Shown here piece after piece: positions 48,652 to 56,634 of a stretch of DNA of 64,000 nucleotides. Below the pieces are notes generated by a model. The model did not search any database and had not been told where the DNA came from. It saw nothing but the letters and a program-made list of their open reading frames with translations. The stretch's first letter is position 1. Each line of letters begins with the position of its first letter. The translations under genes were made by a program, and so were the position numbers. The DNA is taken from contig NZ_JAPEOZ010000001.1 of assembly GCF_026340655.1 (NCBI RefSeq), positions 6,572,001 to 6,636,000 of the forward strand, read 5' to 3'. This DNA is from Streptomyces sp. NBC_01275 (lineage in GTDB: Bacteria > Actinomycetota > Actinomycetes > Streptomycetales > Streptomycetaceae).

Positions 48652-49410
48652 ATGCGCCCGCCCGTCGCCCGCCACCACCCTGCTCGAGGCGCTCCGCGCC
48701 GCCCCTTCAGAATCCTGATCATCGAGGACGAGAAACGACTCGCCGTGTCCCTGGCCAAGGGCCTCATCGCCCAGGGCTACGCCGTGGACGTCGTCCATGA
48801 CGGCCTGGAGGGACTGCACCGGGCGAGCGAGTCGCCGTACGACCTGCTCGTCCTCGACATCATGCTGCCCGGCATGAACGGCTACCGGGTCTGCTCGGCC
48901 CTGCGCGCCGCCGGCAACGACGTGCCGATCCTGATGCTCACCGCCAAGGACGGCGAGTACGACGAGGCGGAGGGCCTGGACACGGGCGCGGACGACTACC
49001 TCACCAAGCCGTTCTCCTACGTCGTCCTCGTCGCCCGGATCAAGGCGCTGCTGCGCCGGCGCGGGCAGGGGGCCGGGGCCTCGCCCGTGCACGTCCTCGG
49101 GGAGCTGAAGGTGGACACCGCGGCCCGCCGGGTGTTCCTGCGGGACGACGAAGTGGCGCTCACCGCCAAGGAGTTCGCCGTCCTGGAGCAGCTGGTCGGG
49201 CGGGCCGGGGAGGTGGTGTCCAAGGCCGAGATCCTCGACCACGTCTGGGACTTCGCCTACGACGGCGACCCCAACATCGTCGAGGTCTACGTCAGCGCCC
49301 TGCGCCGCAAGCTGGACGCGGCCCTCATCCGGACGGTCCGCGGCGCCGGGTACCGGCTGGAGCGACCGCAGCCGCCGGAGAGGCCGCAGACGCCGGAGGC
49401 GGCGCGATGA
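48652..49410 (+). CDS. OmpR/PhoB-family response regulator
   Basis: The 252-residue protein has a receiver domain (phosphoacceptor Asp69 in LLVLDIMLPG, LTKPFSY) and a winged-helix DNA-binding domain (LTAKEFAVLEQLVGRAGEVVSK...VYVSALRRKL). The N-terminal 18 residues before ILIIEDE are extra. There is no clear Shine-Dalgarno before ATG 48652. It overlaps the kinase gene (ATGA). The CTGAAG array just upstream suggests autoregulation and joint control of the PepSY gene. Confidence 0.92.
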   Translation: MRPPVARHHPARGAPRRPFRILIIEDEKRLAVSLAKGLIAQGYAVDVVHDGLEGLHRASESPYDLLVLDIMLPGMNGYRVCSALRAAGNDVPILMLTAKDGEYDEAEGLDTGADDYLTKPFSYVVLVARIKALLRRRGQGAGASPVHVLGELKVDTAARRVFLRDDEVALTAKEFAVLEQLVGRAGEVVSKAEILDHVWDFAYDGDPNIVEVYVSALRRKLDAALIRTVRGAGYRLERPQPPERPQTPEAAR

Positions 49411-50807
49411 GGCGCCGGTTCGGGTCGGTACGGGCCCGGGCGACGCTCGGCGCCACCCTCGTCGTCGCCGTGGCCCTCCTCGCCGCCGGGACGGCCGTGC
49501 TGCTGTCCCTGCGCTCCAACCTCACCGGCCAGGCCGGCGGCCAGGCGGAGCGCTCCGCACGGGCCGTCGCCGCCCAGGTCGCCGTCGGCGCCCCGTACGA
49601 GGACCTCTCCGCCATGGACGACGACGACCGGCCGGTCCAGATCCTCGACGCGCGGGGCTCGCGGGTCGCGGCGAGCGAGGAACTGGAGCGGATCGGCGTG
49701 TCGGGGGCGGACGAGGACTCCGGCGAGGACCTCGACCCCGGCGAGATCGGCGACGAGACCGACTTCGCCGACGGTTTTGCGACCGTCGACGGCGACACGG
49801 CCGACTACCGCTTCGCCGCCGTCCAGGTGCGCTCCCCGGAGAAGGGCCCGCTCACCGTCCAGGCCGGCGCGCCGCTGGCCGCCGAGCAGAGCGCCGTACG
49901 CACCGCCCTCACCGTGCTGCTGGTCGGCTTCCCGCTGCTGCTCGCCGTCGTCGCGGGCGTGACCTGGCTGGTCACCCGGCGCGCGCTGCGCCCGGTCGAG
50001 GGGATCCGGCGTGAGATGGCCGCGATCACCGCCTCCGCCGACCTCGCCCGCCGCGTGCCCGAGCCGGACGCCCATGACGAGGTCGCCCGCCTGGCCCGGA
50101 CGACCAACGAGACGCTGGCCGCGCTGGAGACCTCGGTGGAGCGCCAGCGCCGTTTCGTCGCCGACGCCTCCCACGAGCTGCGCAGCCCGATCGCCTCGCT
50201 GCGCACCCAGCTCGAGGTGGGCGCTGCCCATCCCGAGCTGCTGGATGTGGCGGGCGCGGTCGAGGACACCGTACGGCTGCAGAACCTCGCCGCCGATCTG
50301 CTGCTGCTCGCGCGGCTCGACGCGGGGGAGCGGCCCGCGGACGGGACGGTCGAGCTGACGGCGCTGGCGCGGGCCGCGGCGGCCGGGCGGCCGGACGTGA
50401 CGGTGGTCGTGGAGGCCGCGGTGGAGGTGGAGGCCGGGGAGACCGCGGGGGCCGGGGCGGTCGTGGAAGTGGCCGGATCGCGGGGGCAGTTGGGGCGGGT
50501 GCTGGCCAACCTGCTGGACAACGCGCAGCGGCACGCCCGGTCGGCGGTCGCCGTGACCGTGCGGCGGGAGGGCGAGTGGGCCGTCGTCGAGGTCGCCGAC
50601 GACGGGGACGGGGTGCCCGAGGCGGACCGGGAGCGCGTCTTCGAACGGTTCGTACGGCTCGACGACGCGCGCAGCCGGGACGACGGCGGGGCGGGGCTGG
50701 GCCTGGCCATCGCCCGGGACGTGACCGTCCGGCACGGCGGCACGCTCACCCTGCGCCGGACGCCGGCAGGCGGAGCCCTGTTCGAGCTCCGCCTGCCGGT
50801 TCACTGA
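49407..50807 (+). CDS. Sensor histidine kinase
   Basis: The 466-residue protein has two transmembrane helices (about 12-35 and 165-192) around an acidic extracytoplasmic sensor, then a HAMP domain, HisKA (His256 in DASHELRSPIASL) and HATPase (LLDNAQRHAR, GAGLGLAIARD). It is the cognate partner of the regulator. The acidic sensor and the PepSY neighbour would fit sensing of cationic envelope stress or metal; that is inference. Confidence 0.92.
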   Translation: MRRRFGSVRARATLGATLVVAVALLAAGTAVLLSLRSNLTGQAGGQAERSARAVAAQVAVGAPYEDLSAMDDDDRPVQILDARGSRVAASEELERIGVSGADEDSGEDLDPGEIGDETDFADGFATVDGDTADYRFAAVQVRSPEKGPLTVQAGAPLAAEQSAVRTALTVLLVGFPLLLAVVAGVTWLVTRRALRPVEGIRREMAAITASADLARRVPEPDAHDEVARLARTTNETLAALETSVERQRRFVADASHELRSPIASLRTQLEVGAAHPELLDVAGAVEDTVRLQNLAADLLLLARLDAGERPADGTVELTALARAAAAGRPDVTVVVEAAVEVEAGETAGAGAVVEVAGSRGQLGRVLANLLDNAQRHARSAVAVTVRREGEWAVVEVADDGDGVPEADRERVFERFVRLDDARSRDDGGAGLGLAIARDVTVRHGGTLTLRRTPAGGALFELRLPVH

Positions 50808-50821
50808 CGCGCTGTGCGGCG

Positions 50822-51298
50822 CTACGGGCGTCCGCGCTGCCCTCGGAGGTGTTCCCCGATGGGCTTGAGGGCCTTGTCGAGTTCCGCCAGGGCCTCGGGG
50901 GAGAGCAGGTCGATGAAGTGCCGGCGCACGGATCCCACATGATGGGGCGCGACCTTCTGCATCGTCTCCATGCCGTGCTCGGTCAGCACCGCGTACAGAC
51001 CGCGGCGGTCGGACTCGCAGTTCTCGCGGCGCACCAGGTTCGCGTTCTCCATACGGGTGATCTGGTGCGAGAGGCGACTCTTGGACTGGAGGGTGGCGGA
51101 GGCGAGATCACTCATCCGCATCCGGACGTCTTCCGACTCGGAGAGGTTCACGAGGATCTCGTAGTCGTTCATCGTCAGGCCGAACGGCTGCAGGTCCTTC
51201 TCGAGCTGGTACGTCAACAGCCTGTTGACCTCCAGGTGGGTGCGCCAGGCGCACTGCTCCGCATCGGTCAGCCAGCGTGTGGCCGTTTCGGTCTCCAT
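50822..51298 (-). CDS. MarR-family transcriptional regulator
   Basis: This is a 158-residue winged-helix dimer protein (LSESEDVRMRMSDLASATLQSKSRLSHQI recognition region, wing RRENCESDRRGLYAVLT). It converges with the kinase gene, 14 bases apart. The AT-rich 100 bases upstream probably hold its own operator. Confidence 0.9.
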   Translation of the reverse strand: METETATRWLTDAEQCAWRTHLEVNRLLTYQLEKDLQPFGLTMNDYEILVNLSESEDVRMRMSDLASATLQSKSRLSHQITRMENANLVRRENCESDRRGLYAVLTEHGMETMQKVAPHHVGSVRRHFIDLLSPEALAELDKALKPIGEHLRGQRGRP

Positions 51299-51402
51299 GA
51301 ATGAAGTCTACCTAAAATGTTGAAAGGCGAACTAGTGAGGGTTGTCGTGCGGTGAAAGTGACGGTGTGCACACGTTCGATGTCACACTCCGCAGACTACC
51401 GC

Positions 51403-52215
51403 TCACAGCCCGAAGCGACGCTGGAGGTCCCCCAGCTGTCCGGGAAGGCGCGGCGCCCCGCCCGGCGCCCCGTGGCCGCCCTGACCGCCGGGCGCCGCAC
51501 CGCCGCCGGGCACCCCCGGCTCGTGCGGAACGGCCCCCGTGGCCTGCTCGGCCATCAGGGTCTCGGAGGACTGCAGCAGCACCGTGCCGGCGCCCACGAA
51601 CTCGAACTGGTGCTCCTCCCCGGAGGCCCCGCCCAGGCCTGTCAGCGCACGTAGACCGCCCATCACGCCCGTCATGTACCCGTGGTCGTAGTGATGGCAG
51701 GGCGACGGGCAGTCGGCCCAGCCGACGAGCGCCTGCGGGTCCACCCGGATGGGAGGCTCCATGAACACCACCGGACCGTTAGATGCGGCGACGAACTTCC
51801 CGGTTCCGATCAGAGTGAGAAATCCCGGCACGATCGACTGCTTCAGCGACAGAGTTGGCTGAAAAGCAAGCAGATTGCCCGAGCGAATGGTCAGATTGCC
51901 GTCGTCCAAGTCGTACGAATTCACGTCGAAGGCCCGGTCGGCGAGGAGCATCTTGCCCGAGCCCTCCGCCACGACCCAGTCGCTCGCGTGCAGAGGCGAA
52001 TGGAACGACGTACGCACGAGACGGTCCAGCCGGCCGTGTCCGATGCCGTTGAAGTCGATCGAGCCGTAGTAGGCGATCATCTTCCCCTTCTGCAGGAACC
52101 ACTGGCTCCCCTTGAGCTCCACGCAGAAGGTGTAGTTGTTCACGTTGTCGTCGACCGGCAGGGTCATGGGGTCGAACACCGACGGGCCGGCGCCCGGAGC
52201 TCCGTACATGCTCAC
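51403..52215 (-). CDS. AIM24 family protein (third of three)
   Basis: The 270-residue member of the AIM24/DUF124 beta-sandwich family starts at GTG 52215, which overlaps the previous stop (GTGA) behind GGAGGAG. Compared with its two paralogues it has an extra Cys/His segment (WADCPSPCHHYDHGY) and a Gly/Pro-rich C-terminal tail of about 45 residues. The bacterial function is unknown. Confidence 0.87.
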   Translation of the reverse strand: MSMYGAPGAGPSVFDPMTLPVDDNVNNYTFCVELKGSQWFLQKGKMIAYYGSIDFNGIGHGRLDRLVRTSFHSPLHASDWVVAEGSGKMLLADRAFDVNSYDLDDGNLTIRSGNLLAFQPTLSLKQSIVPGFLTLIGTGKFVAASNGPVVFMEPPIRVDPQALVGWADCPSPCHHYDHGYMTGVMGGLRALTGLGGASGEEHQFEFVGAGTVLLQSSETLMAEQATGAVPHEPGVPGGGAAPGGQGGHGAPGGAPRLPGQLGDLQRRFGL

Positions 52216-52862
52216 AGCTTCTCCTCCGACGCCTGGACGAACACCGCACCGCTGCCGCTGAGCTCCAGCTGGAACCCCTCGCCGGAGCCCCGGCCCACCA
52301 TGTCCCGCCAGCCCAGCGCGGTCGACAGCTTGTTGCGGACGTCGCCGTGGTGGGCGACGTAGGCCTGCGGGTCGACGTGGACCGGGCGCTGGGGGGTGAT
52401 CGGGATCTCGAAGACCCCGCCGTGCGCCATCACGGCGACGGCCCCCTGCCCCTTCAGGGTCGTGGTGAACAGGCCCTGGCCGCTGATCTGGCCGCGGACC
52501 ATGCCCATCACCCCGCCCTGGGAGCCCAGGAACATCGTGCCCTGCTGGAGCGTGCCCTCGAAGGCGAGCAGCCGGTCCGCCTCGACGTACAGCGTGTCGC
52601 CGGTGAGCTGGATGACATGGACGTGATGTCCGCCGTGTCCGAACAGGACCGTGCCGCTGCCCTCGACGCTCATCAGGGGCGTGTCCTCGTTGGCCAGCCG
52701 GCGGCCGATCATCGACATCACCCCGCCCTGCCCGCCCTGGATGTTGGGCGTGAAGGACACCTCGCCGCGGTACGCCAGCATCGCGCCGCGCTGACTGAAC
52801 AGCCGCTGACCGGGATGGAGGGTCGCCTCGACCATCTTGGAGTTGATCTCACGGAAGGCCAT
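52212..52862 (-). CDS. AIM24 family protein (second of three)
   Basis: The 216-residue protein contains LFSQRGAMLAYRGEVSFT and GQGLFTTTLKGQGAVAVMAHGGVFEI motifs of the AIM24 family. It lies one base after the first paralogue and overlaps the third, so all three are one operon. Confidence 0.88.
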   Translation of the reverse strand: MAFREINSKMVEATLHPGQRLFSQRGAMLAYRGEVSFTPNIQGGQGGVMSMIGRRLANEDTPLMSVEGSGTVLFGHGGHHVHVIQLTGDTLYVEADRLLAFEGTLQQGTMFLGSQGGVMGMVRGQISGQGLFTTTLKGQGAVAVMAHGGVFEIPITPQRPVHVDPQAYVAHHGDVRNKLSTALGWRDMVGRGSGEGFQLELSGSGAVFVQASEEKL

Positions 52863-52863
52863 G

Positions 52864-53496
52864 TCACACGTCCCCCGCGATCGTGTTCCGCTCGCTCGGC
52901 TGGACGTACACCAGACCGTCCCCCTCGAAGCGCATCTGGAAGGCCTCGCCGCCGCCCTCGCCCAGGAAGGTGCGGAAGGTCACACCCGACTGGAGGGACT
53001 GCCGGACGTTGCCCTGGTGCGCGATGTACGCGCCCGGGTCGACCGTCAGCGGGTACTGCGGGCTCACCCGGAGCACCACCGCGGGCCCGTCGGACATGAT
53101 CGCCGCCTGTCCATGGCCCTCGACGGTCGTCGTGAACAGGCCGTTGCCCTGGGACGCCCCCCGCAGCCCGGTGAAACTGGTCCCCGTGCGCAGCCCCGCG
53201 TCCGTCGCGAGCAGATTGCTCGACTCCACGTACAGCTTGTCCCCCTGGAGACTGACGAGGTTGATCTCGGAGGCGCGATCGGCGAACCAGCACGTCCCCT
53301 GCCCCCTCACCTCCATCACGGTCATCTGCTCGCCGGTGAGCCGCCGGGTCACCATCCCCCGGATGCCCTCGCCGCCGCCACTGAGCTTCTTGAAGGCCAT
53401 CTGCCCGTCGTACGCGACCATGGAGCCGTTCTTCGCCTTCACGGCATCCCCGGTCATGTCGACGGCGAGCACCTTGCTGCCTTGCAGTCGAAACAT
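52864..53496 (-). CDS. AIM24 family protein (first of three)
   Basis: The 210-residue protein starts MFRLQGSKVLAVDM at ATG 53496. It contains GNGLFTTTVEGHGQAAIMSDG, matching its neighbour GQGLFTTTLKGQGAVAVM. It is the first gene of the three-gene operon. The C-terminal FQMRFEGDGLVYVQPSE mirrors FQLELSGSGAVFVQASE in the second paralogue. Confidence 0.88.
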   Translation of the reverse strand: MFRLQGSKVLAVDMTGDAVKAKNGSMVAYDGQMAFKKLSGGGEGIRGMVTRRLTGEQMTVMEVRGQGTCWFADRASEINLVSLQGDKLYVESSNLLATDAGLRTGTSFTGLRGASQGNGLFTTTVEGHGQAAIMSDGPAVVLRVSPQYPLTVDPGAYIAHQGNVRQSLQSGVTFRTFLGEGGGEAFQMRFEGDGLVYVQPSERNTIAGDV

Positions 53497-53671
53497 CGCC
53501 ACGCTGCGAAGGTAGCCGCCGGACGGCCGGGTGGAACAGGGCCCGTAGGTGGAGAGAGACCCTGATCGCACCCTTAGGGGGACCGTTTGTCACAATGGGC
53601 GAGCGCTTGTGCGTGCGTTCACAAGTCGCCGACGTCAACGTCTCTCCCCCGATCTCCCCCGAAGGTGACCC

Positions 53672-54016
53672 GTGGATCTGAAGACAGCCTCCGCCCTCCG
53701 CCGACTCCGACTCGTCTCCGCCCCCGAGGCCATCTCCTTCCTGCTCCTGCTCGTGTGCTCGGTGCTGAAGCGGACCACGGACTTCAACGCGGTGCCCGTC
53801 ATGGGCATGGTCCACGGCGTGCTCTTCGTCCTGTACGTGATCTTCTGGGCGGACGCCTGGAACCGCGCCAAGTGGTCCCTGAAGACCGCCGCCCTCTACT
53901 TCGTCCTCTCGGTCCTGCCCACCGGCGGCTTCTTCGCCGAGCGCAGGCTGCGCCGTGAGGCCGAGGACGCGGTGATCGCCTCCCGCGTCCGCAAGGAAGG
54001 CGTGGTCAACGCGTGA
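53672..54016 (+). CDS. DUF3817 membrane protein
   Basis: The 114-residue protein has three transmembrane helices with the family pattern [11 protein letters not shown] and [15 protein letters not shown] 53672 follows GAAGGTGA. It is paralogous to the protein at 56221. The stop overlaps the next gene (GTGA). Its function is unknown. Confidence 0.87.
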   Translation: MDLKTASALRRLRLVSAPEAISFLLLLVCSVLKRTTDFNAVPVMGMVHGVLFVLYVIFWADAWNRAKWSLKTAALYFVLSVLPTGGFFAERRLRREAEDAVIASRVRKEGVVNA

Positions 54017-54312
54017 TCGTCGCCTTCTCCGTCACCCCGCTGGGCGTCGGCGAGGAGGTCGGCGAGTACGTCGCCGACGCCGTCCGCGTCGTCCGCGACT
54101 CGGGCCTGCCGCACCGCACCGACGCGATGTTCACCTCCGTCGAGGGCGAGTGGGACGAGGTCATGGACGTCGTCAAGCGCGCCGTCGCCGCCGTGGAAGC
54201 CCGCGCACCCCGGGTCTCCCTGGTCCTCAAGGCCGACATCCGCCCCGGCGTGACGGACGGACTCACGGCGAAGGTCGAGACGGTGGAGCGGTACCTGAAC
54301 CCCTCCCTCTGA
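54013..54312 (+). CDS. MTH1187/YkoF-like thiamine-binding family protein
   Basis: This 99-residue ferredoxin-like protein ([49 protein letters not shown]) belongs to the DUF77 family, some of whose members bind thiamine. It is translationally coupled to the DUF3817 gene. Ligand binding here is inferred from family only. Confidence 0.85.
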   Translation: MIVAFSVTPLGVGEEVGEYVADAVRVVRDSGLPHRTDAMFTSVEGEWDEVMDVVKRAVAAVEARAPRVSLVLKADIRPGVTDGLTAKVETVERYLNPSL

Positions 54313-54547
54313 GGCCCCCTGCCCCCCTCCCTCCGAAGTCCTCCTCCGCGTCCTCCCTCCGCCCCCGAACCTCTCGTTCCGAACCCCTGCACCAAGTCGG
54401 TACACCCGTTTGACCGGTCGCTCAATCAGGCGATCGGGTTATGCGTTTCGACGTCTGCGGGGTGGCTAACCTCTCCCGGTGCTCATCAGGGCGACGATCA
54501 AGTTCCGTGCGACGAGCGAGCGTTCGACGGGGCCGGAGGGAGGCGGA

Positions 54548-55609
54548 GTGGTGCGGCGGAGTGGTTCCGGCGGCGGGCTGCTGGGCAGGACGGTCACCGC
54601 GTCGGTGCTGGTGGCGGCCCTGGCGGCGGCCGGGGGAGGTGCGCCGTCGCGAGCCGGGCGATCGTCGGCCCCCGCTCCCGCGTGCGCGCTCGCGCCGGGT
54701 GAGCTGACCGTCGACGATCTGCCCGCCGGCGCCTCCGTGCTCGACTGCGCCGCCGTGGGCCGCCTGGTCACCCACGACGGCGCCGGCCTCACGGTCCCCG
54801 AGCCCGGCACGGCCGTCAGGGTCGACGCGCTCACGACGGACGGCTCGGCCCACGGCTTCACCCTGACCGTCGCCGCCGACGGCACGGTCTCCTACAGCTA
54901 CGACGACGGCCACGACGACGGCCAGCCGTCGGCAGGGGCGCCCCACGCGCCCCACGCGCTCCTCTCGGCCTCGGCCCCCGGCACCCGCGCCGACGCCCCC
55001 GCCGCCTGCGCCGACTCCGCCTACACCACCGTCGACAGCAAGGAGTACGGCACCTACGAGTGGTTCATCGGCGACGGCCCCCAGCCGGGCGATCTGCCCC
55101 GCCGCGAGGTGCGCCAGATCTTCGAGGAGGCCATCGCCACCATCACCGGCGCCCGCAACAGCTGCGGCTTCGCCGACCCGGTCGCGGCGAAGGCGAGGTT
55201 CCTGGCCGCCACCGGCAACGAGGCGGGCATCGACCACATGGCCCGCTGCACCGCGCGGGACGGCATGAGCGTCTGGGACGCCGGCGACCTCAGCACCGTC
55301 GCCGTGGCCACGACCTGCACCTGGAGCCGTCCGGTTCCCGGCGGCCCCGACCGGCTGCTCGAAGCCGACGTCCGCTTCAACACCCACGACTACACGTTCA
55401 CGAACGACCCCGCGGGCACCGGCTGCGCGAACGACTACGACATCCGGGGCGTCGCCACCCACGAGGCCGGGCATGTCTTCGGCCTGGGTCACGCGGGCGC
55501 GCGCCACGAGAACCTCACCATGTTCGCGAACTCGTTCCCCTGCTCCATGAGCGCCCGCACCCTCGGCAAGGGCGACGTCCTCGGCCTGCGCAGCCTCTAC
55601 CGAAGGTGA
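54548..55609 (+). CDS. Secreted matrixin-like zinc metalloprotease
   Basis: The 353-residue product starts at GTG 54548 behind GGAGGG; a GTG at 54479 is an upstream alternative. It has an exported N-terminus (Ala-rich hydrophobic segment about 14-30). The zinc site HEAGHVFGLGH has His305, Glu306, His309 and His315, followed by the Met-turn-like LTMFANS, as in metzincins of the M10 family. Six or more cysteines suggest disulfides in the mature protein. The substrate is unknown. Confidence 0.85.
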   Translation: MVRRSGSGGGLLGRTVTASVLVAALAAAGGGAPSRAGRSSAPAPACALAPGELTVDDLPAGASVLDCAAVGRLVTHDGAGLTVPEPGTAVRVDALTTDGSAHGFTLTVAADGTVSYSYDDGHDDGQPSAGAPHAPHALLSASAPGTRADAPAACADSAYTTVDSKEYGTYEWFIGDGPQPGDLPRREVRQIFEEAIATITGARNSCGFADPVAAKARFLAATGNEAGIDHMARCTARDGMSVWDAGDLSTVAVATTCTWSRPVPGGPDRLLEADVRFNTHDYTFTNDPAGTGCANDYDIRGVATHEAGHVFGLGHAGARHENLTMFANSFPCSMSARTLGKGDVLGLRSLYRR

Positions 55610-55667
55610 GGACCGAAAGTCGAGACGGGGCTGACCAGCATATGAACGGCCGGTAAGGTCTGGAGGC

Positions 55668-56177
55668 GTGCCGAAGCCGCTCAGTCTTCCCTTCGACCCC
55701 ATCGCGCGCGCCGACGAGCTCTGGAAGCAGCGCTGGGGCAGTGTGCCCTCCATGGCCGCCATCACCTCGATCATGCGCGCCCACCAGATCCTGCTCGCCG
55801 AGGTCGACGCGGTGGTCAAGCCGTACGGGCTGACGTTCGCGCGCTACGAGGCGCTGGTGCTGCTCACCTTCTCCAAGGAGGGCGAGCTGACCATGTCGAA
55901 GATCGGCGAGCGGCTCATGGTGCACCCGACGTCGGTGACGAACACCGTGGACCGCCTGGTCAAGTCGGGCCTGGTCGCCAAGCGCCCCAACCCCAACGAC
56001 GGCCGCGGCACCCTCGCCGTGATCACCGACAAGGGCCGCGAGGTCGTCGACGCGGCCACCCGCGACCTGATGGCGATGGACTTCGGCCTCGGGGTGTACG
56101 ACGCGGACGAGTGCGGGGAGCTCTTCGCGATGCTCAGGCCGCTGCGGGTCGCCGCGCGGGACTTCGACGAGGACTGA
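55668..56177 (+). CDS. MarR-family transcriptional regulator
   Basis: The 169-residue winged-helix protein (KEGELTMSKIGERLMVHPTSVTNTVDRLVKSGLV; wing RPNPNDGRGTLAVIT) starts at GTG 55668. It lies upstream of the second DUF3817 gene and icmA on the same strand and could control the palindrome at 56604. Confidence 0.9.
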   Translation: MPKPLSLPFDPIARADELWKQRWGSVPSMAAITSIMRAHQILLAEVDAVVKPYGLTFARYEALVLLTFSKEGELTMSKIGERLMVHPTSVTNTVDRLVKSGLVAKRPNPNDGRGTLAVITDKGREVVDAATRDLMAMDFGLGVYDADECGELFAMLRPLRVAARDFDED

Positions 56178-56207
56178 CCCGGGGCAAGATCTCCCGGAAC
56201 GGGTCGT

Positions 56208-56213
56208 TACGCT
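56208..56213 (+). promoter_or_regulatory. Candidate -10 box for a leaderless DUF3817 transcript
   Basis: TACGCT ends seven bases before the ATG at 56221, which lacks a Shine-Dalgarno sequence. Confidence 0.4.
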
Positions 56214-56220
56214 CGACCGC

Positions 56221-56559
56221 ATGAAAAAGAGCGTGCTGACCCGCTACCGCGTCCTGGCCTACGTCACCGGTGTGCTGCTGGTCCTGCTGTGCCTGAGCAT
56301 GATCGCCAAGTACGGCCTGAGCGTCGACGGCGCCGCCGACTTCACCCGGGTCGTCGCCATCGCGCACGGCTGGCTGTACGTCGTCTACCTCGTCTTCGCC
56401 TTCGACCTGGGCTCCAAGGCGAAGTGGCCGGTCGGCAAGCAGCTGTGGGTGCTGCTGGCCGGGACCATCCCGACCGCCGCCTTCTTCGTGGAGCGGAAGA
56501 TCAGCCACGAGCTGGAGTCGAAGATCGCGCAGGACGTGCCCGTCGCCGCGAAGGTCTAG
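56221..56559 (+). CDS. DUF3817 membrane protein, second copy
   Basis: The 112-residue protein has three transmembrane helices and the family pattern HGWLYVVYLVFAFDLG and IPTAAFFVERKI. It is related to the protein at 53672. It lies 43 bases after the marR gene. Confidence 0.87.
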   Translation: MKKSVLTRYRVLAYVTGVLLVLLCLSMIAKYGLSVDGAADFTRVVAIAHGWLYVVYLVFAFDLGSKAKWPVGKQLWVLLAGTIPTAAFFVERKISHELESKIAQDVPVAAKV

Positions 56560-56565
56560 CGGGTT

Positions 56566-56592
56566 ACCGCCGTACGGATGGCGTACGGCGGT
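56566..56592 (+). terminator. Terminator after the DUF3817 gene
   Basis: ACCGCCGTACG (56566-56576) pairs perfectly with CGTACGGCGGT (56582-56592) around GATGG, six bases after the stop codon. Confidence 0.75.
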
Positions 56593-56603
56593 CAGCCGTC
56601 GAC

Positions 56604-56627
56604 ATTTACTAGGACGTCCTAGTAAAT
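56604..56627. promoter_or_regulatory. 24-base perfect palindrome, icmA operator candidate
   Basis: ATTTACTAGGAC is followed directly by its reverse complement GTCCTAGTAAAT. It fills the space between a -35-like GTCGAC (56598-56603) and a -10-like TAGTAA (56620-56625), seven bases before the icmA ATG. Confidence 0.88.
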
Positions 56628-56634
56628 TTGGGGC

